Shown piece after piece: positions 1-9,337 of a stretch of 64,000 bases of DNA. The DNA comes from DATARH01 sp036268075 (GTDB lineage: Bacteria; Pseudomonadota; Alphaproteobacteria; ATCC43930; CGMCC-115725), in assembly GCA_036268075.1 (NCBI GenBank), contig DATAUV010000089.1:1-64000 (forward strand), written 5' to 3'. Under the pieces are notes generated by a model. The model did no database searches and was not told where the DNA came from. It saw nothing but the letters and a program-made list of their open reading frames with translations. The position numbers and the translations under genes are program-made. Numbering within the stretch: the first letter of the stretch is position 1; the number at the start of each line of letters is the position of its first letter.

Positions 1-3000
1 GCCCCTTCCCTCGCCAGCCGCATCAGGGTTTGCATCAAGCCGGCGACGCCTTTGAGGCGGGTTTTCTCGTCTTCCCAATTCCTTAGATAGACGAGCTTGT
101 GATCCGGCCGCAGGCGCATCGCGCCGGGGTATTTCTGGATCAGGTCGACGAGCCCGGCCGGGTTGGCGAAGCGGTTGTTGCGCAGCGCGATCACCGCGCC
201 TTTTGGCCCGGCATCGACCTTTTCGACCCCGGCCTCACGGCAATAGCGTTTGATCGCAATGATTTGCAGAAGGTTCTCAACCTCGCCCGGCAAGGGGCCG
301 AAGCGGTCGATCAGCTCGGCGGCGAAGGCGTCGCGCTCGCGGGCGCTCGATAGCTGGGCGATGCGGCGGTAAAGGCCGAGGCGGACGCCGAGATCGGCTA
401 CGTAGCCCTCCGGGATCAGCACTGGGGTGCCGATCGCGATCTGCGGGCTCCATTCCTCCGCGGCGGCCTCGTCGCCCTCGGTCTTCGCCGAGGCGACCGC
501 GTCCTCCAGCATCTGCTGGTAGAGCTCGATCCCGACCTCGCGGATATGACCCGATTGCTCGTCGCCGAGCAGGTTCCCGGCGCCGCGGATGTCGAGGTCG
601 TGGCTGGCGAGCTGGAACCCGGCCCCGAGCGTGTCGAGGGTCTGCATGACCTCTAGCCGGCGCAGCGCGGTCGGGGCGAGCTGCTTGCGCTCGGGCAGCG
701 TCAGATAGGCATAGGCCCGCACCTTACCGCGCCCGATCCGCCCGCGAAGCTGGTAGAGCTGCGCCAGGCCGAACATGTCGGAACGGTGCACGATCAACGT
801 ATTGGCCGACGGAATATCGAGCCCGCTTTCGATGATGTTGGTCGACAGCAGGAGGTCGTAGGCGCGTTGGTCGAACGCGTTCATCACGTTTTCGAGCTCG
901 GTCGGCGCCATCCGGCCATGCGCCGTCGCGACGCGGATTTCCGGCACGATCTCCTTGAGCCGATCCCTCACCTCGTCGAGATCGGCGATGCGCGGGGCGA
1001 CATAGAAGATCTGGCCGCCGCGGTCGCGCTCGCGAAGGATCGCCTCGCGCAGCACGACCGGGTCGTAGGGCGTGATAAAGGTGCGGACGGCGAGGCGGTC
1101 GATCGGCGGGGTGGCGATGATGCTCATCTCGCGCACGCCGCTGAGGGCCAGTTGCAAGGTGCGCGGGATCGGCGTCGCGGTCAGCGTCAGCACATGGACG
1201 TCGGCCTTGAGCTGCTTCAGCCGCTCCTTTTGCAGGACGCCGAAATGCTGTTCCTCGTCGACGATGACGAGGCCCAGGTGCTGGAATCTCACGTCCTTGG
1301 CGAGGAGCGCGTGGGTGCCGACGACGATGTCGAGCCTACCCGCCGCCAGCTCTTCCTTGGTCGCCTTCGCCTCTTTCGGCCCCACGAGCCGCGAGAGCTG
1401 GCCGATGCGCACCGGCAGCCCGGCAAAGCGCTCGGTAAAGCTGCGCAGATGCTGGCGCGCGAGCAGCGTGGTCGGCACGATCACCGCGACCTGGGTCCCG
1501 GAAAACGCGGTGATGAAGGCCGCGCGCAACGCCACCTCGGTCTTGCCGAACCCGACATCGCCGCAAATCAGCCGATCCATCGGCCGCCCGGAGGCGAGGT
1601 CGCCGAAAGTGTCGGCGATCGCGCGAAGCTGGTCCTCGGTCTCGGGATAGGGGAACCGCGCGGCGAATTCCTCGTAAAGCCCCTCGGGCGGCACGACCGC
1701 CTCGCCAGGACGGAGCTCGCGTTCGGCGGCGATGCGAATGAGCTCGCCGGCGATCTCACGAATGCGCTGCTTGACCCGCGCCTTGCGTCCTTGCCACGCG
1801 GCCCCGCCGAGCCGGTCTAGCTGCGCGCCGGCATCCTCGGAGCCATAGCGCGACAAAACCTCGATGTTCTCGACCGGCACGAACAGGCGGTCGTCGCCGG
1901 CATAGAGCACCTTGAGGCAATCATGCGGGGCGCCGGCGACATCGAGCGTCTCCAGCGCCTCATAGCGCCCGATGCCGTGCTCGGCATGGACGACGAGATC
2001 GCCCGGCGCGAGGCTCGTCGCCTCGCTGATGAACTGGTCGAGACTGCGCCGCCGCCGCGGCACCCGCGCGAGCCGGTCGCCGAGAATGTCCTGCTCGCCG
2101 ACCACGACGAGGGTGTCGGTCGCAAACCCCTGCTCCAGCGGCAGGATCGCGAGCCCGGTCGCCGCCTCCGGCAATTTCGCGAGCGCATCGGCGTCGTCGA
2201 CCCGGCTGAGGTCGGCGAGCCCTCTTTCGCGCAGCACCGTCGCCAGGCGGTCGGCGGCGCCATTGCTGAACGCGGCGACCACGGTGCGGCGGCCCGCCTC
2301 GCGCTCGCCGTCGAGGTAGTCGCGCACGGCGTCGAAGAGCTGGATTTTCGGGTCGGCGCGCTCGGCGGCGAAATTCTTGGCCGGACGGGCGCCGGCATCG
2401 ACCGCGTCGGAGAACCCTTCAGCGGCGAACGGCGACAACTGCACGACCGCCCTGCCCGCCAGCGCCCTGCCCCACGCCGCCTCGTCGAGGTAGAGCTGGT
2501 CGGGCGGCACCGGGCGATAGACCGGGGCGGCGGCGTTCCGGGCGGTGCCGGCGAGGCTTTTGCGGGCGGCGTAGAAATCGGCGATCGCCTCCAGGCGGTG
2601 CGCGCGCACCTCGCCGGCCTGGTGGTCAAACGACAGCGCCACGCCGGGCAGATAGTCGAACAGGTTTTCGAGCCGCTCGTAATAGAGCGGCAGCCAGTGC
2701 TCCATCCCGGCGTAACGGCGGCCGGCGGAGACCGATTCGTAGAGCGGGTCGTCGGTGCCGGCGCCGAACAGCTCGCGATAGCGGCTGCGGAAGCGGTGGA
2801 TCGCCGGCTCGTCGAGCAGCACCTCGCTGACCGGACGCAGCGCGAAGGATTTGAGCGTGCCGATCGAGCGCTGCGATAGCGAATCGAAGCTGCGCAGGCT
2901 TTCGATCTGGTCGCCGAAGAAATCGAGGCGGATCGGCTGGGCCGCGCCGGCCGGGTACAGATCGACAATGCCGCCGCGCACGGCGAACTCGCCCGGCTCG

Positions 3001-3482
3001 CGGACCGTGTCGGTGCGGAAATAGCCGTTGTTCCGGAGAAAGCTTTGCAGCCGGTCGAGCGGGATATGGCCGCCGGTGCCAAGCGTCAGCACCCGCCCGT
3101 CGAAGAGGCTGCGCGGCGGCGCGAACTGCACCAGCGCGTTGACCGTGGTCAGCACGATCAGCGGCTTCTTGGCGTCGCGCGCCGCGAGCCGGGTCAGCGT
3201 GTCGATGCGGCGGCTGGTGATCTCGCTATTCGGCGACACCCGGTCATAGGGCAGGCAGTCCCAGGCCGGAAAGGTCAGCACCGGCAGCTTTGGGTGGAAG
3301 AAGGCGAGCCCGTCCGCAAAGCGCTGCATGCGGTTGTCGTCGCGGCAGACGTGCAGCCAGGTGTCGCGCACGAGGGCGCCGATCGTCGCCGAATCGTGCC
3401 CCTCGGGCGCGCCGGAAAGCGTCACCGCCCGTGGCTCGGCAGCCAGCGAGGCGGCAAGGTCGGAGAGCGCGGCGCCCTTCAT
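1..3482 (-). CDS. mfd: Transcription-repair coupling factor Mfd (3' end outside window)
   Basis: Mfd is a DNA translocase that displaces RNA polymerase stalled at lesions and recruits UvrA for nucleotide excision repair. The minus-strand frame opens at ATG 3482 (MKGAALSDLAASLAAEP) and stays open to the window edge, giving about 1160 codons, so only the last few residues are missing relative to the usual 1150-1170. Visible are the UvrB-like N-terminal region (FPAWDCLPYDRVSPN), the RNAP-interaction region (GDLVVHAEHGIGRYEAL), Walker A GDVGFGKTEVALRAAF, the DEEQHFGV box II, TATPIPRTL, and the TRG region ending in LRGRIGRGKVRAYAYL. The gene runs away from sdhE, with a palindromic repeat directly upstream of its start. 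The family call is secure; only the true stop is unknown. Confidence 0.96.
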   Translation of the reverse strand, partial: MKGAALSDLAASLAAEPRAVTLSGAPEGHDSATIGALVRDTWLHVCRDDNRMQRFADGLAFFHPKLPVLTFPAWDCLPYDRVSPNSEITSRRIDTLTRLAARDAKKPLIVLTTVNALVQFAPPRSLFDGRVLTLGTGGHIPLDRLQSFLRNNGYFRTDTVREPGEFAVRGGIVDLYPAGAAQPIRLDFFGDQIESLRSFDSLSQRSIGTLKSFALRPVSEVLLDEPAIHRFRSRYRELFGAGTDDPLYESVSAGRRYAGMEHWLPLYYERLENLFDYLPGVALSFDHQAGEVRAHRLEAIADFYAARKSLAGTARNAAAPVYRPVPPDQLYLDEAAWGRALAGRAVVQLSPFAAEGFSDAVDAGARPAKNFAAERADPKIQLFDAVRDYLDGEREAGRRTVVAAFSNGAADRLATVLRERGLADLSRVDDADALAKLPEAATGLAILPLEQGFATDTLVVVGEQDILGDRLARVPRRRRSLDQFISEATSLAPGDLVVHAEHGIGRYEALETLDVAGAPHDCLKVLYAGDDRLFVPVENIEVLSRYGSEDAGAQLDRLGGAAWQGRKARVKQRIREIAGELIRIAAERELRPGEAVVPPEGLYEEFAARFPYPETEDQLRAIADTFGDLASGRPMDRLICGDVGFGKTEVALRAAFITAFSGTQVAVIVPTTLLARQHLRSFTERFAGLPVRIGQLSRLVGPKEAKATKEELAAGRLDIVVGTHALLAKDVRFQHLGLVIVDEEQHFGVLQKERLKQLKADVHVLTLTATPIPRTLQLALSGVREMSIIATPPIDRLAVRTFITPYDPVVLREAILRERDRGGQIFYVAPRIADLDEVRDRLKEIVPEIRVATAHGRMAPTELENVMNAFDQRAYDLLLSTNIIESGLDIPSANTLIVHRSDMFGLAQLYQLRGRIGRGKVRAYAYLTLPERKQLAPTALRRLEVMQTLDTLGAGFQLASHDLDIRGAGNLLGDEQSGHIREVGIELYQQMLEDAVASAKTEGDEAAAEEWSPQIAIGTPVLIPEGYVADLGVRLGLYRRIAQLSSARERDAFAAELIDRFGPLPGEVENLLQIIAIKRYCREAGVEKVDAGPKGAVIALRNNRFANPAGLVDLIQKYPGAMRLRPDHKLVYLRNWEDEKTRLKGVAGLMQTLMRLAREG

Positions 3483-3485
3483 TTC

Positions 3486-3613
3486 CCCTCTCCGCCCATT
3501 GGGGGGAGAGGGCGGGGCCCATCGGAACGCGATGGGAAGACGAGGTGGGCGCGCGGTGAGGTTGAGGATGCCCACCTCACCCCGGCCCTCTCCCCCCAAT
3601 GGGCGGAGAGGGG
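3486..3613. repeat. Dispersed long palindromic element, type A (copy 1)
   Basis: About 128 bp between mfd and sdhE whose two ends are inverted copies of one another: CCCTCTCCGCCCATTGGGG on the left and CCCCAATGGGCGGAGAGGG on the right. A second copy lies at 29243-29362. Translated, the arms give the familiar spurious peptide LTPALSPQWAERG, which explains several short ORFs here. It looks like a non-autonomous MITE/REP-like repeat; no transposase is nearby. Confidence 0.85.
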
Positions 3614-3660
3614 GATTCCGCTCAGTGGGCGGAGCACTAACATCCCGAAGACGACAGGCA

Positions 3661-3933
3661 TCACGTCGGCCGGGGGCGGTATTTGAAGGTGAGGATGAGC
3701 CGGGTCACGTCGTGGTCATATTCGGGGGGCGGGGCCTCGCGGCCGCAAATCCAGTCGAGCAGATCGGGTTCGGGACATTCGAGCAGGGCCTCGTAACGCA
3801 AGAGCTGGCCGTCGTCGAATTGCGCCAGATGCTCCTCGGCAAACGAGCCCAGCACGAGATCGGCCTCGCGGGTCCCGCGATGCCAGGATCGGTAATAGAG
3901 GCGCCGGCGGCGTGTGTCGGTGAATTCGGTCAT
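3661..3933 (-). CDS. sdhE: Succinate dehydrogenase assembly factor SdhE (DUF339)
   Basis: SdhE is a small cytosolic factor that promotes covalent flavinylation of the SdhA subunit of succinate dehydrogenase. The 90-residue product starts MTEFTDTRRRRLYYRSWHRG and carries the family's RGxRE motif as RGTRE, followed by the typical acidic helix (FAEEHLAQFDDGQLLRYEALL) and the PEPDLLDWICG segment. The reading frame extends further upstream, but ATG 3933 gives the usual family length and N-terminus. It is divergent from recG, with 88 bp between the two starts, an arrangement I recall as common in alphaproteobacteria. Confidence 0.93.
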   Translation of the reverse strand: MTEFTDTRRRRLYYRSWHRGTREADLVLGSFAEEHLAQFDDGQLLRYEALLECPEPDLLDWICGREAPPPEYDHDVTRLILTFKYRPRPT

Positions 3934-4021
3934 CGGTCGGGTTGGCGGCGGGGACGCTCCGGTATAGTCATTTCCCGACGCCGCGTCAGCCCGCGCGCGC
4001 GAATGGCGGATATCCCGGAAC

Positions 4022-6103
4022 TTGCGCCCTCCCCTGCTCAACCCGCTCTTCGCCGAAGTAACCGCGCTAAACGGCATCGGGCCGTCGCTCGGGCGCCTCG
4101 TCGAGCGCGCGGCCGGGCCGCTGGTGGTCGACCTCCTGTGGCACCTGCCGACCGGGCTCGTCGACCGCCGCGCCGCGCCCAAGATCGCCGAGCTCAAGGA
4201 CGGCGAGATCGTCACGGTCAAAGTCGAGGTGGTGCGCCACGATCCCGGCATGGGCCGCCGCCCCTACCGCGTCAGCGTCGGCGACGGCAGCGGCTACATG
4301 TCGCTGATCTATTTCAACGTCAAGGGCGACCACCTCGAACGGCTGTTGCCGATCGGGGCCGAGCGCATCGTCAGCGGCCGCGTCGAGTTCTACGGCAACA
4401 TCCCGCAGATGGCGCACCCCGACTATGTCGTCGCGCCGGACGACGCGGCGCGGATCAAGCCGATCGAGCCGGTCTATCCGCTGACAGCCGGCCTGTCGCC
4501 GCGTGTCGTCCAGCGCGCGGTCGCGACGGCGCTGGAGCGGGCGCCGGAAATGTCGGAATGGCTCGACCCTGCCCTCCAGGCGCGCGAGCATTGGCCGGGC
4601 TGGCACGAGGCCCTCGCCGCCGCGCACGCGCCCGCCACCGAGGACGATCTGTCGCCGGAGACGCCGTTCCGCCAGCGCCTCGCCTATGACGAGATACTGG
4701 CGAGCCAGCTCGCGGTCGCCCTCGTCCGTGCCCGCCGGCGGCGTCGGCCCGGCCGAGCGCTGAGCGGCACCGGGGCATTGGCGAAGCCGGTCGAAGCCGG
4801 ACTGGGCTTTACCCTGACGCAGAGCCAGCGCCTCGCGCTCGCCGAGATCGCCGGGGACATCGCGGCGCCGCTGCAGATGATGCGGCTGCTGCAGGGCGAT
4901 GTCGGCAGCGGCAAGACCGTCGTCGCGCTGCTGGCGATGCTGATCGCGGCCGAGAACGGGGCGCAGGCGGCGCTGATGGCGCCGACCGAGCTTCTCGCGC
5001 GGCAACACCACGCGGTCTTGCAGCGCCTCGCCGCGCCATCCGGGGTCGCGATCGGGTTTCTGAGCGGGCGCGAGAAGGGCCGGTCGCGCGACGCGATCCT
5101 CGCCGGGCTGGCGGGCGGCGACATTCCGATCGTCGTCGGCACGCACGCGCTGATCCAACCCGATGTCGTCTATCGCGACCTGGCGCTCGCCGTCATCGAC
5201 GAGCAGCACCGGTTCGGCGTCGACCAGCGCCTCGCGCTTACCGAAAAAGGCGGCGGGGTCGACACGCTGCTGATGAGCGCGACCCCGATCCCGCGCACGC
5301 TGATGATGACGGTCTATGGCGACCTCGACACCTCGCGCCTCACCGAAAAGCCGCCGGGGCGGCAGCCGGTCGATACCCGTACGATCCAGCTCGACCGCAT
5401 GGAGGAAGTCATCGCCGGCCTCACCCGGGCGCTGCGCGGGGGCGCCAAGATCTACTGGATATGCCCGATGGTCGAGGAGAGCGAGACCGCCGACCTCGCC
5501 GCCGCGGAGGAACGCCACCAGGCGCTGCACACGCTGATCCCCGGCGCCCGCATCGGCCTCGTCCACGGCCGTATGAAGGGCGCCGACAAGGACCGGGTGA
5601 TGGCGGCGTTCGCCGGCGACGCGATCGATCTGCTGGTCGCGACGACGGTGGTCGAGGTCGGGGTCGACGTGCCGTCGGCGACGATCATGGTGATCGAGCG
5701 GGCCGAGCGGTTCGGGCTGTCGCAGCTCCACCAGCTCCGCGGCCGGATCGGGCGGGGCACGGGGCGCTCGACCTGCCTTTTGGTCTACCAGCCGCCGCTC
5801 GGCGAGGTCGCGCGGCAGCGCCTCGCGATCCTGCGCGAGACCGAGGACGGGTTCCGTATCGCCGAAGAGGATCTGCGGCTGCGCGGCGCGGGCGAGGTGC
5901 TCGGCACGCGGCAAAGCGGGCTGCCGACGCTGCGCCTCGCCGACCTCGCCCGGCACGCCAGCCTCGTCGCGATCGCCCACGACGACGCGCGCCTGATCCT
6001 CGAACGCGACCCCGGCCTCGAAACCCCGCGCGGCGAGGCGCTGCGCACGCTGCTCTATCTGTTCCAGCGCGACGCGGCGATCCAGTACATACGGGCCGGG
6101 TGA
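4022..6103 (+). CDS. recG: ATP-dependent DNA helicase RecG
   Basis: RecG remodels stalled replication forks and Holliday junctions by ATP-driven reverse branch migration. The 693-residue protein has the N-terminal wedge/OB region (residues about 1-200, beginning LLNPLFAEVTALNGIGP), Walker A GDVGSGKTVVALLAM, the DEQHRFGV box, SATPIPRTLMMTVYGDLD, and the C-terminal helicase half with VVEVGVDVPSATIMVIE and QLRGRIGRG. The start is a TTG (4022); no good ATG lies closer to the conserved N-terminus. Length and domain order are normal for the family. It is transcribed away from sdhE and mfd. Confidence 0.96.
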   Translation: MRPPLLNPLFAEVTALNGIGPSLGRLVERAAGPLVVDLLWHLPTGLVDRRAAPKIAELKDGEIVTVKVEVVRHDPGMGRRPYRVSVGDGSGYMSLIYFNVKGDHLERLLPIGAERIVSGRVEFYGNIPQMAHPDYVVAPDDAARIKPIEPVYPLTAGLSPRVVQRAVATALERAPEMSEWLDPALQAREHWPGWHEALAAAHAPATEDDLSPETPFRQRLAYDEILASQLAVALVRARRRRRPGRALSGTGALAKPVEAGLGFTLTQSQRLALAEIAGDIAAPLQMMRLLQGDVGSGKTVVALLAMLIAAENGAQAALMAPTELLARQHHAVLQRLAAPSGVAIGFLSGREKGRSRDAILAGLAGGDIPIVVGTHALIQPDVVYRDLALAVIDEQHRFGVDQRLALTEKGGGVDTLLMSATPIPRTLMMTVYGDLDTSRLTEKPPGRQPVDTRTIQLDRMEEVIAGLTRALRGGAKIYWICPMVEESETADLAAAEERHQALHTLIPGARIGLVHGRMKGADKDRVMAAFAGDAIDLLVATTVVEVGVDVPSATIMVIERAERFGLSQLHQLRGRIGRGTGRSTCLLVYQPPLGEVARQRLAILRETEDGFRIAEEDLRLRGAGEVLGTRQSGLPTLRLADLARHASLVAIAHDDARLILERDPGLETPRGEALRTLLYLFQRDAAIQYIRAG

Positions 6104-6136
6104 CGAGCGGCCGGGGCTCGGCTAGGATATTCGACC

Positions 6137-6484
6137 ATGTCGGCAACCGCGGTCCTCAACCTGTCCAAAGCCGGCTTCACCGATGCCCAGGTGGAAGCGC
6201 TGGCCGGGTACTTCGGTTCGCACATGGCGACGAAGGCGCGTGTCGAGAAAATCAGGTTCGACATCGAAAAGGTCCGCTCTGACCATTCGGTGAAAATCGA
6301 GCAGCTCCGGTCCTCCCTCGAACTTCAGAAGCGCCGCGCGGTCTCACAGAAGAAGATCGCAGGTGTCGCTTTGCAAGTCTCGGAGAGGAAGGTCGACGTC
6401 ATCAAATGGGTCGCGGGCCTGATGATCGCGCAGGGAGCGGCGATCGTCGCGCTGGTCAGGCTGCTTCCCGGCATGCATCGGTAG
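6137..6484 (+). CDS. Small coiled-coil membrane protein (DUF1640/CCDC90-like)
   Basis: A 115-residue protein with a charged, helix-rich middle (about residues 25-90; ARVEKIRFDIEKVRSDHSVK) likely to form a coiled coil, followed by one hydrophobic segment (WVAGLMIAQGAAIVALVRLL, about 92-111) that should anchor it in the membrane. The N-terminal pattern (AGFTDAQVEALAGYF) plus coiled coil plus C-terminal transmembrane helix matches what I recall of the DUF1640/CCDC90 family, whose bacterial role is unclear. It sits 33 bp after recG on the same strand. The function is not known; the architecture is what the sequence shows. Confidence 0.6.
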   Translation: MSATAVLNLSKAGFTDAQVEALAGYFGSHMATKARVEKIRFDIEKVRSDHSVKIEQLRSSLELQKRRAVSQKKIAGVALQVSERKVDVIKWVAGLMIAQGAAIVALVRLLPGMHR

Positions 6485-6490
6485 GGCCAC

Positions 6491-7166
6491 TTGCGCCGCA
6501 CCTTGCGCCATACGGCCGTTGCAGCCGCGCTGTGGGTGCTGGGCGCGGGGCACGCGATTGCCCAACAGCAAAGCGCGTGGACCGGCCCGTTCGCCGGCGT
6601 CGAGATGCTCGGCTCGCTCGACAGCGTCGACACGACCGAGACGGCCGCGGCGACCGGGACCGTCTTTCACAAATTCACCTCGTCGGGCGGCGGGATCGGG
6701 GGGTGGGGTCAATCTCGGCTATAACTGGCGGCCGTGGTCGAGCCCGGTTGTCGTCGGCGCGCTGGCGAGCTTTGACGGGCTCGACAATTCGGCCGGCCGT
6801 GTGTTTCGCACCAACGACGACTATGCCGGGCTGATCGAGGCGCGGGTCGGGTACCTGTCGAACCCGGTGTTGCTGTGGTACGGCGAGACCGGGCTCGCCC
6901 TCGCGCAGGAGAACGTCAAGGTCAATTTCGGCGGCCCGGCGACGAGCCAAAGCCGCACCACGACCGGCTATGCGCTCGGCGGCGGTGTCGAATGGGCGTT
7001 GCCGGCGCACACGCTGGCGATCGGCGGCACGTCTCTCTTCTTCGACTTCCAGCATGTCTGGTGGCAAAGCGGCGCTATGACGACGCCCGCCGCCGTGCCC
7101 AACCTCGACTTCCGCTGGCAGCGCGACAGCAATCTGGTCCGGGTCGGGCTGCGATTGCATTTCTGA
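6491..7166 (+). pseudogene. Outer-membrane beta-barrel protein, frameshifted at a G6 run
   Basis: Two overlapping frames together encode one outer-membrane barrel. The first (6491-6724, TTG start) has a signal peptide ending AGHAIA and mature start QQQSAWTGPFAGVEM. The second carries GVNLGYNWRPWSSP onwards and ends in the typical C-terminal aromatic strand VRVGLRLHF. They join at a run of six G (6698-6703): with five G the reading is GGGIGGGVNLGYNW, a smooth barrel sequence. So the assembled sequence has one extra base, either a real inactivating frameshift or a homopolymer sequencing error. Reconstructed length is about 225 residues, similar to small porin-like OmpA/OMP_b-brl proteins. The gene is 6 bp after the coiled-coil gene and just before the methyltransferase. 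Confidence 0.7.
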
Positions 7167-7189
7167 CCGCCGCGCCGTAGTAGAGCCCG

Positions 7190-7957
7190 ATGCACGAATG
7201 GGATGCCGGCCAGTACCTACGCTTTGCCGGCGAGCGCACGCGCCCGGCGGTCGATCTGGTCGCGCGGATCGGACTGGAGGCGCCGCGGCGGATCGTCGAT
7301 CTCGGCTGCGGGCCGGGCAACAGCACGGCGATCCTGCGGGCGCGCTGGCCCGATGCCGAGCTGACCGGCATCGACACCTCCGCCGACATGCTCGCGCAGG
7401 CGCGGCGGGATCACGTGGGCATCACGTTCGAGCAGGGCAACATCGCCGAGTGGCAGCCGCCCCTGCCCTACGACTTGGTGTTTTCCAACGCGGCCGTGCA
7501 ATGGGTCGGGGACCATGAGCGGCTGATCCCGCGTCTCCTCGCGGCGGTCGCGCCGGGCGGCAACCTCGCGGTGCAGATGCCGCGCAACCACGATTTCGCG
7601 ACCCACGCGCTGATGCGGCAGGTCGCCGCGGAAGGACCTTGGGCGCCGCGGCTCGCGGGGGCGCGAGACCCCTCACCGGTCAAGCCGCCCGAATTCTATT
7701 ACGACCTGCTCGCCCCGACCTGCCGCGTCGTGGTCTGGGAGACCAACTACATCCAGATCATGGACAGCATCGCTGCGATCATCGACTGGCTGCGCGGCAC
7801 CGGGCTCGGACCCTTTCTCGCGCGCCTGACGCAAGACGAGCAGCCGCGCTTTCTCGACCGCTACGCCGAACTCCTCGCCGACGCCTATCCCCGGCGCAGC
7901 GACGGCAAGATCATGCTCCCCTACCCGCGTCTGTTCTTCATCGCGGCGCCGAAGTAA
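7190..7957 (+). CDS. tam: Trans-aconitate 2-methyltransferase (Tam-like)
   Basis: A 255-residue class I SAM-dependent methyltransferase. Tam methylates trans-aconitate, a damaged TCA intermediate that inhibits aconitase. The SAM motif I is IVDLGCGPGNSTAIL (about residues 34-48), with the acidic post-motif ELTGIDTSADML and motif IV YDLVFSNAAVQWV. The Tam-specific C-terminal part is visible: PEFYYDLLAPTCRVVVWETNY and LPYPRLFFIAAPK. Length fits Tam (about 250-260). The gene starts at ATG 7190 and is followed 29 bp later by the aminotransferase gene. The exact substrate is by family similarity. Confidence 0.85.
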   Translation: MHEWDAGQYLRFAGERTRPAVDLVARIGLEAPRRIVDLGCGPGNSTAILRARWPDAELTGIDTSADMLAQARRDHVGITFEQGNIAEWQPPLPYDLVFSNAAVQWVGDHERLIPRLLAAVAPGGNLAVQMPRNHDFATHALMRQVAAEGPWAPRLAGARDPSPVKPPEFYYDLLAPTCRVVVWETNYIQIMDSIAAIIDWLRGTGLGPFLARLTQDEQPRFLDRYAELLADAYPRRSDGKIMLPYPRLFFIAAPK

Positions 7958-7986
7958 AACACCGCCGCGGAGACAAGGAGAATTTC

Positions 7987-9177
7987 ATGCTGCAGATGGC
8001 CGACCGGATGAACACGCTCGGCACCGAGACCGCGTTCGAGGTCTTGGCGCGGGCCAACGCGTTGGCGGCGCAGGGCCGATCGATCATCAACCTCGGTATC
8101 GGCCAGCCCGATTTCCCGACGCCTCAGCACATCGTCGAGGCCGGGCGTAAGGCGCTCGCGGACGGGCACCACGGCTATACGCCGGCCAACGGCATCCCGC
8201 AGCTTCGCGAGGCGGTTGCGAGGGACCTCCATCGCCGCCACAAGGTCGAGGTGTCGCCGGCCAATGTGCTGGTCGTGCCCGGCGGCAAGGTCACGATGTT
8301 CTTCGCGATCCTGATGTTCGGCGAGCCCGGCGCCGAGATCATGTATCCGAACCCCGGGTTTCCGATCTACGAGAGCGTGATCCGCTTTTCCGGCGCCACC
8401 CCGGTGCCGACGCCGCTTTACGAGAGCAAAGGGTTCTCGTTCAGCGCCGACGAGGTGCTGGCGAAGATCACGCCGCGCACGCGTCTGCTGATCATCAACA
8501 GCCCGGCCAACCCGACCGGCGGCGCGGTGCCGAAATCGGAGCTCGACCGGCTCGTCGCCGGGCTCGAAAAGCACCCGCACGTCGCCATCATGAGCGACGA
8601 GATCTATGGCGAGATGCTCTATGACGGCGCCGAGCACACCAGCCTCCTCACTTATCCGTCGATCGCCGACCGCGTGATCCTCCTGGACGGGTGGAGCAAG
8701 ACCTATGCGATGACCGGCTGGCGCATGGGGTACGGGGTGTGGCCCGCCGCGCTGTTCGGCGCGGCCGAGAAGCTGGCGATCAACTGCCATTCCTGCGTCA
8801 ACGCGGCGGCGCAATACGCCGGCCTCGCCGCGCTCGAAGGTCCGCGCGAGCCGGTGCGGATGATGGTCGAGGCGTTTGCCGAGCGGCGGAAGATGATCAT
8901 CGCCGCGCTCAACGCCCTCCCCGGCTTTCGCTGCGCCAACCCGGGGGGCGCGTTCTACGCGTTCCCGAACATCAGCGGCACCGGCTACGACGCCAAGGAA
9001 TTCCAGACCCAGCTTTTGGACAAGGCCGGGGTCGCGACGATCGCCGGGACCAGCTTTGGCGTGCATGGCGAGGGCTATGTGCGGTTCTCGTATGCGAACA
9101 GCCTCGACAATCTGACCGAGGCGGTTTCCCGCATTCGCGACTTCCTCGGCAACCTGCCGAAGAGCAGCGCAGCCTGA
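7987..9177 (+). CDS. Class I/II PLP-dependent aminotransferase (aspartate aminotransferase family)
   Basis: A 396-residue fold-type I aminotransferase. The frame is open upstream, but ATG 7987 follows a good ribosome site (AAGGAG, 7976-7981) and gives the family N-terminus (MADRMNTLGTETAFEVLARA). Features include INLGIGQPDFPTP, substrate-side HGYTPANGIPQLREAV, the PANPTGG motif, SDEIYGEM, and the PLP lysine in DGWSKTYAMTGWRMGYG. Family members transaminate aspartate, alanine or aromatic acids; the sequence alone does not settle the substrate. It sits just upstream of the glnB promoter, on the same strand as the methyltransferase, and might supply glutamate-linked nitrogen transfer, but that link is only positional. 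Confidence 0.88.
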   Translation: MLQMADRMNTLGTETAFEVLARANALAAQGRSIINLGIGQPDFPTPQHIVEAGRKALADGHHGYTPANGIPQLREAVARDLHRRHKVEVSPANVLVVPGGKVTMFFAILMFGEPGAEIMYPNPGFPIYESVIRFSGATPVPTPLYESKGFSFSADEVLAKITPRTRLLIINSPANPTGGAVPKSELDRLVAGLEKHPHVAIMSDEIYGEMLYDGAEHTSLLTYPSIADRVILLDGWSKTYAMTGWRMGYGVWPAALFGAAEKLAINCHSCVNAAAQYAGLAALEGPREPVRMMVEAFAERRKMIIAALNALPGFRCANPGGAFYAFPNISGTGYDAKEFQTQLLDKAGVATIAGTSFGVHGEGYVRFSYANSLDNLTEAVSRIRDFLGNLPKSSAA

Positions 9178-9276
9178 TGGTTGCGTTATGCTCAAGGAAT
9201 AGGCAGAAGAGCCGATAGTTGCATAAGGATTTGGCGGCCGGCGGGCGAGAGCCATGCACCGGTCGCCGCGTTGCGC

Positions 9277-9292
9277 TGGCATGGGTTATGCT
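9277..9292 (+). promoter_or_regulatory. Sigma-54 (-24/-12) promoter for glnB
   Basis: TGGCATGGGTTATGCT matches the sigma-54 consensus TGGCACGrNNNTTGCw, with GG (9278-9279) and GC (9290-9291) separated by exactly ten bases. It lies 46 bp before the glnB start, so transcription should begin near 9303. A TGCACC half-site at 9255-9260 resembles half an NtrC site, but a full palindrome is not evident. Confidence 0.78.
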
Positions 9293-9337
9293 CTGCCATC
9301 GCAGCGAGTCGGCGCCATGCGCCAGAGAGGGTCAGCG

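Noticed and set aside
3479..3664. Short proteins with LTPALSPQWAERG-like sequence
   Set aside because: They are translations of the type A palindromic repeat, not genes.
4067..5980. 637-residue minus-strand frame opposite recG
   Set aside because: Antisense shadow, His/Arg/Asp-rich; RecG motifs are all on the plus strand.
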